A DNA stretch of 64,000 nt. Origin: 21-14-0-10-47-8 sp966211455. GTDB lineage: Bacteria > Bdellovibrionota > Bdellovibrionia > Bdellovibrionales > Bdellovibrionaceae. A program made the translations under genes and the position numbers. Under the pieces are notes generated by a model. It ran no database searches. It saw nothing but the letters and a program-made list of their open reading frames with translations, and was not told the origin of the DNA. Shown here one piece after another: positions 33,836-42,156 of the stretch; within the stretch, counting starts at the first letter, position 1, and each line of letters opens with the position of its first letter. The stretch is taken from contig CBIHNI010000008.1 of NCBI GenBank assembly GCA_966211455.1, positions 134,306 through 198,305 of the forward strand. The letters run 5' to 3'.

Positions 33836-34369
33836 TTACTTCGCCGCTTCGACTTTGGTTTTCAAGGCTGAAAGGCCTTGTTCGAAGCTGCCGCCAATCA
33901 TTTTGTCCATATTCATAAAGAGACAAAACACACGGCCGATGATGTTGTTTTCACCTTCAACGGACCATTTGACTTTGCTCGCCGTCCCTTCGCTCGCGAT
34001 CGCGATTTGTGCGAATTGAATGCCTTCAAATGGTTTTGTATATTCTAATTTGGTTTTCACCAGTTGATTGGGAACGCTTTCAGTGACGGTCGCAGAGCCC
34101 ACGCCCATTTTTCCTTCGCTATTCCATTTAGAGCCTGCACCAACGCCTTCCTCGGGGCCAACATAAGTCATCGTCATCTGAGGATCCATCGAAGCCCAGG
34201 GCATCCACTCGCTTGTTTTTTTCGAATTGTTAATCCAAGGAAAAATAACCTCGGCCGGAGCATTGATCGTGATTTCACGGCTGATGCGATAATCTTTGGG
34301 TTGAACGGCCGCGTAGATGAAGATGGCACCGACGATAACAACAAGACCGACCAGAATTTTAACAAGCAT
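33836..34369 (-). CDS. SRPBCC (polyketide cyclase-like) protein with N-terminal anchor
   Basis: 177 residues. An N-terminal hydrophobic helix (V-K-I-L-V-G-L-V-V-I-V-G-A-I-F-I) anchors the protein, followed by the SRPBCC core with R-E-I-T-I-N-A-P-A-E-V-I-F-P-W-I and S-E-W-M-P-W-A-S. This architecture matches the polyketide_cyc2 group. Its ligand is unknown. It follows a TetR gene by 20 bases and is probably in its operon. Confidence 0.83.
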   Translation of the reverse strand: MLVKILVGLVVIVGAIFIYAAVQPKDYRISREITINAPAEVIFPWINNSKKTSEWMPWASMDPQMTMTYVGPEEGVGAGSKWNSEGKMGVGSATVTESVPNQLVKTKLEYTKPFEGIQFAQIAIASEGTASKVKWSVEGENNIIGRVFCLFMNMDKMIGGSFEQGLSALKTKVEAAK

Positions 34370-34389
34370 GGGTTTCTCCTTATGTGTGG

Positions 34390-34998
34390 TTATTTTTTAA
34401 ATAAGAGTTGAACGTAATTTTTGAGATGATCGATGCTTTCGGCAGCCATAGAAGCGTCGCCTTTTGCCTTTGCTAAAATAAAAGCACCTTGAATCACGGT
34501 TTGTGTATGCAAGGCCAAGCTTTCGGCCGAAACATTTAAATTTGGTTTGTGAAGACGAATGGCTTCTTTCACGTCTGGAACCAAAGTTTCGGCATGACCA
34601 AAAATGCTGTCTTCGCAGGCTTGGCGAATTTCGGGATTGGACATGTAAGCTTCTTGCACCATGGTTCCGATCAGGCAGGTGAATTCTGGCAGCTTGCCGC
34701 GCAAAAGTTCTTTGCGAAAATCGATGTAACCTAAAAAGCGATCCAGCGGATCTTTATGCCGATGAAACGAGGCTTCGCGAAAAAGTTCTGCGGTTGTCGT
34801 GCTCCAGTGTTGAGCGGCGGCAATAGCCAAAGCTTCTTTCGTATCGAAGTAATGAAAGAAAGATCCTTTGGTCACACCGGCTGTTTCGCAAAGCTCGTCA
34901 ACAGTGGTTTGCGAATAACCCTGAGTTCGAATCAAAGAAAAAGCCGCTTTGAGCAGTTTGTCCTTGGCCGTGATTTTTTGGTTCTGGTGGAGAGGCAT
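34390..34998 (-). CDS. TetR family transcriptional regulator
   Basis: About 202 residues from the ATG at 34998. The helix-turn-helix is T-T-V-D-E-L-C-E-T-A-G-V-T-K-G-S-F-F-H-Y-F-D-T-K-E-A-L (residues about 28-54); the C-terminal domain resembles the TetR_C_11/16-type helix bundle. A perfect 22-base palindrome lies 8 bases before this start, leaving no room for a ribosome site, so the mRNA may be nearly leaderless. An in-frame ATG at 35037 upstream would put the palindrome inside the coding region. It probably controls the anchored SRPBCC gene downstream. Confidence 0.9.
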   Translation of the reverse strand: MPLHQNQKITAKDKLLKAAFSLIRTQGYSQTTVDELCETAGVTKGSFFHYFDTKEALAIAAAQHWSTTTAELFREASFHRHKDPLDRFLGYIDFRKELLRGKLPEFTCLIGTMVQEAYMSNPEIRQACEDSIFGHAETLVPDVKEAIRLHKPNLNVSAESLALHTQTVIQGAFILAKAKGDASMAAESIDHLKNYVQLLFKK

Positions 34999-35005
34999 AT
35001 GAAGA

Positions 35006-35027
35006 ATATACCAACTGGTTGGTATAT
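35006..35027. promoter_or_regulatory. Perfect TetR-type palindrome
   Basis: ATATACCAAC, TG, GTTGGTATAT: two 10-base arms with a two-base centre. The core TACCAACTGGTTGGTA is typical of TetR operators. It directly precedes the TetR gene and would give tight autorepression. Confidence 0.8.
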
Positions 35028-35127
35028 TTGCAAGCATTTTTATAAGATATTGAAATTACTTGGATAAGTGATCGATCTGGGTTGGTGAAATCTCATTTTT
35101 TATTACTCGCCACAGCTGATTTGGATA

Positions 35128-35230
35128 CAGCGAAGGCCGTCCGTCCATGGAGGGCTGCCTGCCGGCCGTCGTGGCCGGAAGTAAGCCTTCTCATGGACGG
35201 AAATACTGCCAATTACCTTCGGCACCGCTG
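35128..35230. other. Nested stem-loop element (possible structured RNA or repeat)
   Basis: Within a 236-base gap without genes four nested complementary pairs are visible. CAGCG (35128-35132) pairs with CGCTG (35226-35230). CGAAGG (35131) pairs with CCTTCG (35216). CCGTCCATG (35141-35149) pairs with CATGGACGG (35192-35200). GGCT/AGCC and CCGGCC-gtcgt-GGCCGG (35162-35178) form the tip. No poly-T follows either strand, so it is not a simple terminator. It may be an RNA in the 3' region of the double-AHSA1 gene or a palindromic repeat. The rest of the gap shows nothing clear. Confidence 0.5.
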
Positions 35231-35273
35231 TGCTTGAGAGAATCCGTCCACACGGCCGAGGGGGCAAGAATGC

Positions 35274-36230
35274 CTATTCCGCACTTTCTAAGTACTCTTC
35301 CAACTTATCAAATGACCCGGTCCAGCCTTGGGTCATGCCGGCGCGTTCGTTGATGAATGTTTTCATCTCTTCGGCGGAAACATTTCCCATTGGTTCCCAT
35401 AACACGGTCACGCGCGTGTGCTCGTCATCTTCGGCGACGATGGTGATCGTGGTGTGCATGGTTTCGGGCCACGTCGGGACCATCGGGTGTCGGGTGATAC
35501 TCTGATTTTCATCGCAGAAGTTTTGCGTGTAAACGATGCGATCAGTTCTTTGCAGCTCTTTGTAATGGATCTGTCCAAACATTTTTAAACCCGCATCGAA
35601 TTTCATGGCAAAGAAGCCGACGCCGCCCGGACGGATATCGGCTTTGATGAATTCCATATTGGCACCCTTCGGCGCCAACCACTGCGAGAAATGTTTTGGA
35701 TTCGTCCACATGTCATACATGGTCGCTGGATCCGTGTGGAAAGTTCGGTTGATAAAGAATTTTTCTTTTCCGGTTTTGTCCTTTTCCAAGAACTCGCCCA
35801 GACGGTCCCAGGTTCCGTCACCGCCGGCACTTTTAACAAATTTTCGAGTTTGCTCGGCCGCTTCCGCCGTCGGCAAGGCCATGGTCATTTCCATTTTGGT
35901 CTTGCCTTTGACGTCGGTGAAGTTCACGGTGACGCGGAAAAGGGGCGGGCGGTCGTCGTTTCCGCCGTGGTCGTAGACCAGACGCTGATACTTTTCGACT
36001 TCGTGATAAATCGTTTTATTTTCCCAGTTGGTGCCATCGGGTCCATGCATGGTGTATGCCCAGTGACCGCCGGGACGAAGATCTTTGCTGTGAGTGGTGA
36101 TGGTAAATCCACGTGGGCCCCACCACTGCGCGACTTGTTTCGGATCGGTCCATGCATCCCAGACGGCTTTTACAGGGGCGTCGTAGATACGATTGATGGT
36201 CAGCTCATTCGGTTTTCTTTTTGAGGCCAT
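35274..36230 (-). CDS. Two-domain SRPBCC (AHSA1-AHSA1) protein
   Basis: 318 residues with two tandem AHSA1 domains. The first has Y-D-A-P-V-K-A-V-W-D-A-W-T and Q-W-W-G-P-R-G-F; the second, starting near residue 162, has N-R-T-F-H-T-D-P-A-T-M-Y-D-M-W-T and Q-W-L-A-P-K-G. This fused arrangement is not common; most such genes carry a single domain. It begins inside the 3' end of the ArsR gene (26-base overlap), so the two are translationally coupled, the usual ArsR-AHSA1 pair. Ligand unknown. Confidence 0.88.
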   Translation of the reverse strand: MASKRKPNELTINRIYDAPVKAVWDAWTDPKQVAQWWGPRGFTITTHSKDLRPGGHWAYTMHGPDGTNWENKTIYHEVEKYQRLVYDHGGNDDRPPLFRVTVNFTDVKGKTKMEMTMALPTAEAAEQTRKFVKSAGGDGTWDRLGEFLEKDKTGKEKFFINRTFHTDPATMYDMWTNPKHFSQWLAPKGANMEFIKADIRPGGVGFFAMKFDAGLKMFGQIHYKELQRTDRIVYTQNFCDENQSITRHPMVPTWPETMHTTITIVAEDDEHTRVTVLWEPMGNVSAEEMKTFINERAGMTQGWTGSFDKLEEYLESAE

Positions 36231-36606
36231 GGCGTTTTCCTTTTTTTGATTTGGTTTTCTTCTCTTTTTTTTCAGCAGTGACTGTTTTTAGGTAAGCATC
36301 CAGGCGATCGAAGCTTTCTTCCCAGAACTGGCGGTAATGATCCATCCAATCGGCCACATCCTTCAGACCCGATCCGTTCAGCTTGCAGGGGCGCCACTGG
36401 GCTTCGCGGGTTTTGGTGATCAGTCCGGCCTTTTCTAAAACCTTAAGATGCTTGGTGATGGCGGGAAGACTCATCTCTTTTAGAAAAGGCCGCGCCAGAT
36501 CGCTGACATTGGCCTCGCCTTCCGACAGGCGCGCCAGCATCGCTCGCCTTGTCGGATCGGCCAAGGCGGCAAAAGTGAGACTGAGAGAATCTGGTTGGGC
36601 ATTCAT
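36205..36606 (-). CDS. ArsR family transcriptional regulator
   Basis: 133 residues with the winged helix-turn-helix of the ArsR/SdpR type: F-A-A-L-A-D-P-T-R-R-A-M-L-A-R-L, V-S-D-L-A-R-P-F, and S-L-P-A-I-T-K-H-L-K-V-L-E-K-A-G-L-I. It lacks the metal-site Cys residues of arsenic sensors, so it belongs to the AHSA1-linked group. AGGTGA precedes the ATG. The last 30 residues are Lys-rich. A perfect palindrome (36618-36631) lies 12 bases upstream, consistent with autoregulation. Confidence 0.92.
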   Translation of the reverse strand: MNAQPDSLSLTFAALADPTRRAMLARLSEGEANVSDLARPFLKEMSLPAITKHLKVLEKAGLITKTREAQWRPCKLNGSGLKDVADWMDHYRQFWEESFDRLDAYLKTVTAEKKEKKTKSKKGKRHGLKKKTE

Positions 36607-36617
36607 ATTTCACCTAA

Positions 36618-36631
36618 CGGTTAATTAACCG
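36618..36631. promoter_or_regulatory. Perfect palindrome, probable ArsR operator
   Basis: CGGTTAATTAACCG, a 14-base perfect palindrome, directly upstream of the ArsR gene start. AT-rich palindromes in this position are typical for ArsR autorepression. Confidence 0.65.
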
Positions 36632-36786
36632 ATAAGTTAAGTATCGGAGGATTTCTGAAGAAAGTCAAGCGGTCGATATTTGTCTAATAGATTCAGCATG
36701 TTAGAGAATTATCGAGGCCCATGACCACACGCGGATTTGCTTTCGAAGACAGAAAATTTAGGATGAGAACTGAAAGAGGTGGCTCC

Positions 36787-37653
36787 ATGAACAAGACGGC
36801 TGCAATTCAGGATGTTTCGGATACTTCATTTTGGGTGGCTCATTACCGCGCGATCGAAACGGAACGAAAGGATGCTCTTTTCAAAGATCCATTTGCCAAG
36901 AAACTAGTGGGCGAGCGGGGAGAAAGAATCGCGGCGTCGATGGCCAACATCAGCCGCTACACGCAGTGGTCCGTTGTTTCACGGACGCTGATCATCGATC
37001 GTATGATTGAAAAATTCATTCAAGAAGGTGGCGAGGCGGTTGTGAATCTGGGGGCCGGGTTGGATGCCAGACCCTATCGCATGAACCTGCCGGCCAATTT
37101 TCAGTGGGTCGAAGCGGATTATCCAAATATCATCCGTCACAAACAGCAGATCCTGCAAAACGAAAAACCAAAATGCCAGTTAAAACGCGTCGAAGTGGAT
37201 TTGGCTGATGCAAATGCACGAAAGGATTTTTTCAGATCTGTGGTGCCGGCGGCAAAGAAAGTTTTGATCTTAACGGAAGGCGTGATTCCTTATCTCAGTC
37301 CCGAACAGGTTTCAGATCTGGCAAAAGATTTGCTGTCCGAACCCCGATTTATTTATTGGATCACCGAGTACTTTCATCCCAAAGTATATCGCTACATGAA
37401 ATCAACCTTGCGCACGCAAAAAATGAAGAACGCACCTTTCAAATTTTATCCGGATGATTGGTTTGGCTTTTTCAAAATTTTAGGATGGGTCGAGAAAGAA
37501 ACAAAATTCAACGGCGATATCGCAGTTGAATTCAAACGCACGCCACCGATGCCCTTTATCGCGAAATTGGTTTTCCCATTGCTACCAGAGAAGGTAAAAA
37601 CCGAAGCCCGTCATATGACGGGCTATGTGTTGTTTCAGCGATCGGGTGTCTAG
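36787..37653 (+). CDS. Leucine carboxyl methyltransferase-like SAM enzyme
   Basis: 288 residues from the ATG at 36787, which follows AAGAGGTGG; an upstream ATG adds a 22-residue tail. The family (LCM/PPM-type, DUF-class SAM methyltransferase) signature is visible: G-A-G-L-D-A-R-P-Y-R-M (residues about 79-89), W-V-E-A-D-Y-P-N, and L-T-E-G-V-I-P-Y-L-S. Mycobacterial relatives methylate small molecules, and the eukaryotic LCMT methylates a C-terminal carboxyl. The substrate here is unknown. It ends 1 base from the convergent MATE stop. Confidence 0.85.
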   Translation: MNKTAAIQDVSDTSFWVAHYRAIETERKDALFKDPFAKKLVGERGERIAASMANISRYTQWSVVSRTLIIDRMIEKFIQEGGEAVVNLGAGLDARPYRMNLPANFQWVEADYPNIIRHKQQILQNEKPKCQLKRVEVDLADANARKDFFRSVVPAAKKVLILTEGVIPYLSPEQVSDLAKDLLSEPRFIYWITEYFHPKVYRYMKSTLRTQKMKNAPFKFYPDDWFGFFKILGWVEKETKFNGDIAVEFKRTPPMPFIAKLVFPLLPEKVKTEARHMTGYVLFQRSGV

Positions 37654-37654
37654 A

Positions 37655-39031
37655 TCAAACTTGGACTTCGCGCCATTTGCCTTTTTTAAAGTACAACCAT
37701 GCGACCAGTGTCAGCAGCACATGTGACACGGGGATCACGACCATGGCACCCAATGCCTTCAGTTCGGTGTGATGAACCAAGAAGTAAGCCAGTGGAATCT
37801 GGAAGATCCAGAAACACAGAATATTGATTCGGGTTGGGGTTTTGGTATCGCCGGCACCGTTCAGCGATTGTGTCAGCACCATCGAAACGCCGTAGAAAAT
37901 AAATCCCGAAGCGATGATACGAAGACCTTCGACACCGTAAGTGAAAACTTCTGGATCATGCGTGAAGATTCCGATGATCGGCTCGGCCAGCGCGATCAAG
38001 AAGATCGTGACCGCGATCATAAAATAAGTGGCGTATTTTGCCGTGATGCGGACACTTTGCTCGGCGCGGTCGTACTGTTTGGCGCCTAAGTTTTGTCCCA
38101 TCAACGTGGCGGCGGCATTGCTTAAGCCCCAGGCCGGCAAAATAAAGAAAACAAAGTTTCGAAATGCAATCTGGTATCCGGCCGATGCCACGGTACCGCC
38201 AGTTTCGGCCACCCACGCGGTCAGAAGAATCCAGCTGCCACTGCCGATCAAAAACTGAATCGAAGCCGGCCATGCGATCGAGAAAATACTTTTGATCACG
38301 GTCATATCAAAGCCGAAATGTCGACGGTGGAATTTCAAACGACCATCGCCTTTCATCAGATGATAACACTGATAAACGACCCCAGCAGAGCGGCCCAACA
38401 CGGTCGCAACGGCGGCGCCCGTCAATCCGTGGTAATGGATCAAGATCGGACACAGGATGATGTTGACGCCGCTTGCGATCCACAAGCTTTTCATCGCCAT
38501 TGCGGCATCGCCCACACCGCGGAAGATCCCGTTGATCAGGAACAAAAGCAAGATTGCCAAGTTTCCACCCAGCATGATGCGGGCGAACATCGTGCCTTCG
38601 CGGACGACCTCGGCGCTGGCACCCATGGCTTTCAGAATATCGGACGCAAAATAAACGCCGATACCGGTGATGAAAAGCGAAACCAGAAAGGCAATAAAGA
38701 TCGACTGCGCACCAGCGTGGGCGGCAGCTTCGTCATTCTTTTCACCCGTACGACGAGCCACCACGGCCGCAGCACCGGTGCTCAGTCCAATGGCGATCGA
38801 ATAGACGATGGTCACCACCGATTCCGTCAGTCCGACGGTTGCAATCGCGTTTGGCCCTAAGCCGCTGACGAAATACATGTCGACCACGGCAAAGACGCTT
38901 TCCAGCCCCAATTCTAAAATCATCGGGATGGCCAGAAGAATGACCGCTTGAGAGATGTCACCTTGAGTATAGTCGTGATGTTCGCCCTTAAGGGCCTGCT
39001 TCAGTGTTGCGAGCCAATTTTGTTTCTGCAT
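37655..39031 (-). CDS. MATE family multidrug efflux transporter
   Basis: 458 residues with about 12 membrane segments and the two-fold MATE architecture. Characteristic pieces are I-L-E-L-G-L-E-S-V-F-A-V-V-D-M-Y-F-V near the N-terminus, G-A-A-A-V-V-A-R-R-T-G, and the second half N-A-A-A-T-L-M-G-Q-N-L-G-A. It exports cationic drugs or toxins by Na+ or H+ coupling. A terminase-like gene lies 46 bases upstream on the same strand. Confidence 0.92.
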   Translation of the reverse strand: MQKQNWLATLKQALKGEHHDYTQGDISQAVILLAIPMILELGLESVFAVVDMYFVSGLGPNAIATVGLTESVVTIVYSIAIGLSTGAAAVVARRTGEKNDEAAAHAGAQSIFIAFLVSLFITGIGVYFASDILKAMGASAEVVREGTMFARIMLGGNLAILLLFLINGIFRGVGDAAMAMKSLWIASGVNIILCPILIHYHGLTGAAVATVLGRSAGVVYQCYHLMKGDGRLKFHRRHFGFDMTVIKSIFSIAWPASIQFLIGSGSWILLTAWVAETGGTVASAGYQIAFRNFVFFILPAWGLSNAAATLMGQNLGAKQYDRAEQSVRITAKYATYFMIAVTIFLIALAEPIIGIFTHDPEVFTYGVEGLRIIASGFIFYGVSMVLTQSLNGAGDTKTPTRINILCFWIFQIPLAYFLVHHTELKALGAMVVIPVSHVLLTLVAWLYFKKGKWREVQV

Positions 39032-39077
39032 CGTCGAAAGATAAATGTTTTGGAAAACTTTGTCTCGTTATTTTCGG

Positions 39078-39380
39078 TCAGTCTAGACCCAACAAAGCTT
39101 TGCAGGACTCCATTTCGGCATTGATTTTGGCGATCGAGCGCTGCAGTTGTTTGATCTCTGGCTCGTCTAGACCCCGCTCTAGGGCGGCAATCACCATTGG
39201 ATGCTTTTTCAACCAGGCGCCCTGGCGGGCGGCATAGGTTTCAGGAATTCCCGAGCGCAGGGCCGCTTGTCGAGCATTTCCATCGACCAGATATTCGGAA
39301 ATGAACTTCAGGGTTTCTAGGGTCAGGATGTGGCGGTGAGCTTTCAATCGGGAAGAAAATCCCATTTGTCGAATTCGCAT
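39078..39380 (-). CDS. Terminase small-subunit-like protein, orphan
   Basis: A 100-residue product with the N-terminal DNA-binding pattern of phage terminase small subunits: L-K-F-I-S-E-Y-L-V-D-G-N-A-R-Q-A-A-L-R-S-G-I-P-E-T-Y-A, then A-W-L-K-K-H-P-M-V-I-A-A-L-E-R-G-L. No other phage gene is nearby: the neighbours are a MATE pump and a secreted protein. It could be a phage fossil or a domesticated DNA-binding protein. Its uninterrupted frame argues that it is still selected. Moderate confidence. Confidence 0.6.
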   Translation of the reverse strand: MRIRQMGFSSRLKAHRHILTLETLKFISEYLVDGNARQAALRSGIPETYAARQGAWLKKHPMVIAALERGLDEPEIKQLQRSIAKINAEMESCKALLGLD

Positions 39381-39576
39381 AGTGGACTCAGGCTAACAAA
39401 CCCAGGGATGGGCACACAAGCGCGATGTCTAGAGATTTGACAGGTTTATTTTTCCGGCGATCTAAATGCACGAGTTCCGTTCTGTTTCTGACAAAAAGAG
39501 ATGGGATTTTTTGTGAAAATCAGATTCCCCGGCTGGGGGAAAAAGATTCGGTATACTGCGAGATCACGAGGTCTTT

Positions 39577-40194
39577 ATGCGAAATACGTGGATGACGGTT
39601 GCTGTGATTTTGGTTTCCTTTGCGGCCCTTGCTGGCGGCGATAGCACAGAATCCCAAATGATCGATCAAGAGGTTCGTTCGGTCACCGGAATCCAAGACC
39701 TTTCGGAGGCCTGCGTGCTGAAGGCGCAAAAGGCACCGAAGCAAAATCCATCGGCCTATTTGGTCGTGCGTATGAAATCTGAAAGTGTCGCCAAAGATAT
39801 TTCAAAGGGTCTGGCCCGACTGTCGCCTTCGCAAAGAGATCACAGCCGTATCGTGATCAAGCATCAGCGTGTTTTCAACTGCATGGATCTGCCGGTCCCG
39901 GACACCAAGACCGATCGAATCAATTACGTAATGGATGCGGCTGGAAACGTGTACCTGTTTGACGAATTCACTTTTGAAAAGGTCCGTCACTCGAGCATCT
40001 TGTGGAAGACGGAAGGGGGAACGGTGCAAGGAGACGACGTCGCTTCCGCCGGTGAGATCAAGATCAAAGATCAAATGATCGTGATGCTGAATTCAAGCAG
40101 CGGTCATTATCCGACTTCCGGTACGGTTTTTCATCAAGTTCGCAAAGAGCTTTCAGATGTGCTAGTGAACGGCGCGGTCCGAGACACCAAGTAA
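39577..40194 (+). CDS. Secreted hypothetical protein, 205 residues
   Basis: A signal peptide (MRNTWMTVAVILVSFAALAG) precedes a mature region with two cysteines (A-C-V-L-K and F-N-C-M-D). No family is recognised. ACGAGG is 6 bases before the ATG. The preceding 196 bases contain a TTCGGTATACTG segment but no clear operator. Likely periplasmic. Confidence 0.6.
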   Translation: MRNTWMTVAVILVSFAALAGGDSTESQMIDQEVRSVTGIQDLSEACVLKAQKAPKQNPSAYLVVRMKSESVAKDISKGLARLSPSQRDHSRIVIKHQRVFNCMDLPVPDTKTDRINYVMDAAGNVYLFDEFTFEKVRHSSILWKTEGGTVQGDDVASAGEIKIKDQMIVMLNSSSGHYPTSGTVFHQVRKELSDVLVNGAVRDTK

Positions 40195-40330
40195 CCGAGA
40201 TCCAGAATCTATCATTCTTGTCGAAGAGCACCTCAGTTGAGCAGAAGCATTTTCGGGATACTTGCTAAAGGCTCGAGGAGAATGTCCCCGCTGATCTAAA
40301 TGAACTGTATCAAGTTTGCCGCAAATGCTG

Positions 40331-40346
40331 TGGCATGGCTCTTGTA
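40331..40346 (+). promoter_or_regulatory. Candidate sigma-54-like promoter upstream of esterase
   Basis: TGGCATG, four bases, TTGTA: the sigma-54 pattern is TGGCAYG-N4-TTGCA, so one key C is missing. A TATAAT hexamer (40350-40355) follows at once, so a sigma-70 -10 is an alternative. It lies about 50 bases before the esterase ATG. Weak evidence. Confidence 0.25.
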
Positions 40347-40394
40347 AAATATAATGTCAGCTACTGGCGGCTTGAAGGCGCAAGGAGATGTAGG

Positions 40395-41681
40395 ATGGCA
40401 TTGTCAGCAATACAAAGGAAAAATGACCTCAAGCCTTTAATCGAAAATCTGGCGCAATCACGAATCGTCATGCTGGGCGAAGCCAGTCACGGTACCAAAG
40501 AATTTTATCAATACCGTCGCTGGATTTCGGAAGAGCTGATTGCCGAACATGGCTTTCAATTCATTGCGGTCGAAGGCGACTGGCCGCCGTGCTGGCATGT
40601 GAACCAAAATATCCGCGGTGAACGTCACGACGAACCCAGCGAGGCCATTCTTCGCAGCTTTCAGCGATGGCCGACGTGGATGTGGGCGAATACCGACATG
40701 GTGGACTTGATTCGTTGGTTGAAAATCTGGAATTTGGAAAGAAAAGCATGGCAGCAAGTCGGCTTTTATGGACTGGATGTTTACTCGCTTTTTGAATCGA
40801 TCGATGAAGTGATGAAAGTGCTCAAGAAAGTCGATCCTGATCTTGCACGGGCGGCGAAAGCGCATTACGCGTGCTTTGAAGTGCATGATCGTGACGAGAT
40901 GGAATACGCCAAATCCTTATGGCAGACCCCAGAAGGCTGTCGGGATGAAGCGATGAGCGTTTTGCGTGAAATCCTGATCGCCCGCATCGAGCTGCAATCC
41001 AAGCATCAGCATCACAACGAGCTTTTCGATGCACAACAAAATGCGCGTATCGTTCGCAATGCCGAAAGCTATTACCGCGCCATGATTCTAGGTGGGGAAG
41101 ATTCGTGGAACGTGCGCGATCGCCATATGCTGGAAACTTTGGATCTGCTTTTGAAGCATCACGGGGAAAATTCAAAATGCATCGTGTGGGCTCATAACAC
41201 TCATATCGGTGATTACCGGGCGACGCCGATGTTGGCGGCGGGCAATATCAATATCGGTGGCCTGGCCCGTGAAAAATGGGGGGGCGAACAAGTCGCCCTT
41301 TTGGGATTTGGAACTTATCGCGGCGATGTATTGGCTTCGGACATGTGGGGCGGCGGGATCCGGCGCATGCCGGTGCCAGAGGGGCGCGCCGGCTCTTACG
41401 AGGAGCTTTTGCATCGCCATTGCTTAGAGAACGAAGCGGAAGCGATTTCGCTTTGGTTTCGTGGTGACGAAATGGCGACCGAAAAATGGAAGGAAGTCCG
41501 CGGTCATCGTGCGATTGGTGTCATTTACGATCCTTATCGCGAACGCGGTAACTATGTGCCGACCTCGCTTTCGCAAAGATACGACGGATTTATTTTCATC
41601 GACGAAACCGAAGCGCTGACGCCGCTTGTGCAAAAATTCAATCGGCACGAAATCCCCGAGACTTATCCGGCGGGGATGTAA
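40395..41681 (+). CDS. Erythromycin esterase family protein
   Basis: 428 residues. The catalytic signature M-L-G-E-A-S-H-G-T-K-E-F gives E29 and H32; the V-E-G-D-W-P strand and the W-A-H-N-T-H-I-G-D motif are also in place. Members hydrolyse macrolide lactones (EreA/B) or act in succinoglycan-like pathways; the family is larger than resistance enzymes, so macrolide resistance is not shown. AAGGAGATG before the ATG supports 40395 rather than the upstream 40335 start. Confidence 0.88.
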   Translation: MALSAIQRKNDLKPLIENLAQSRIVMLGEASHGTKEFYQYRRWISEELIAEHGFQFIAVEGDWPPCWHVNQNIRGERHDEPSEAILRSFQRWPTWMWANTDMVDLIRWLKIWNLERKAWQQVGFYGLDVYSLFESIDEVMKVLKKVDPDLARAAKAHYACFEVHDRDEMEYAKSLWQTPEGCRDEAMSVLREILIARIELQSKHQHHNELFDAQQNARIVRNAESYYRAMILGGEDSWNVRDRHMLETLDLLLKHHGENSKCIVWAHNTHIGDYRATPMLAAGNINIGGLAREKWGGEQVALLGFGTYRGDVLASDMWGGGIRRMPVPEGRAGSYEELLHRHCLENEAEAISLWFRGDEMATEKWKEVRGHRAIGVIYDPYRERGNYVPTSLSQRYDGFIFIDETEALTPLVQKFNRHEIPETYPAGM

Positions 41682-41682
41682 T

Positions 41683-42093
41683 CTAGAAATATTTTTTATG
41701 TTCGATGATCAGGCAGCGGTTGGAGACGACCTTGATTCCGGCTTTTTCGGCGCGGGCTTCGGCTTCGGGATTTGAAATTCCCAGCTGCAGCCACAGAACT
41801 TCGACGCCGCCGACGGCAAGAACTTCATCGACCACTTCGGGAACGCGGTCTGAACTGCGGAAGACATCGACGAATTTTCGGTACTCGGCAGGGACATCTT
41901 TCAGGCTGTTGTAAATGCGAAACCCGCCGGCTTCGTGTTGGCGTGGGTAGGTGCCGACCATATCCCAGCCATGTTCGCGCATGTATTCTGGAACATAGAA
42001 GCTGGCTTTTTCAGAGTCGGGGCTCAGCCCGTAGACGGCGAATTTTTTGTATTTCTCGAGAAGGCCTTTGATTTCACGATCTGCGACGTTCAT
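41683..42093 (-). CDS. CoA-binding domain protein (YccU-like)
   Basis: A 136-residue single Rossmann-like CoA-binding domain: F-A-V-Y-G-L-S-P-D-S-E-K-A-S-F-Y-V-P-E-Y-M-R-E-H-G-W-D, then D-V-F-R-S-S-D-R-V-P-E-V-V-D-E-V-L and a terminal N-R-C-L-I-I-E-H. Binding of CoA or a nucleotide is predicted; the role is unknown. It begins 63 bases downstream of the LysR gene in the same direction. Confidence 0.88.
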   Translation of the reverse strand: MNVADREIKGLLEKYKKFAVYGLSPDSEKASFYVPEYMREHGWDMVGTYPRQHEAGGFRIYNSLKDVPAEYRKFVDVFRSSDRVPEVVDEVLAVGGVEVLWLQLGISNPEAEARAEKAGIKVVSNRCLIIEHKKYF

Positions 42094-42156
42094 AAAAATC
42101 CTTTCGGCTGTGAATCACGCTACTCCTAGGGTGAAAGGCGGGAAAGTCCAAAAGCG

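Noticed and set aside
38318..38860. 180-codon plus-strand ORF opposite MATE
   Set aside because: It mirrors a well-supported MATE gene, has no ribosome site, and its residue composition is a GC-skew artefact.
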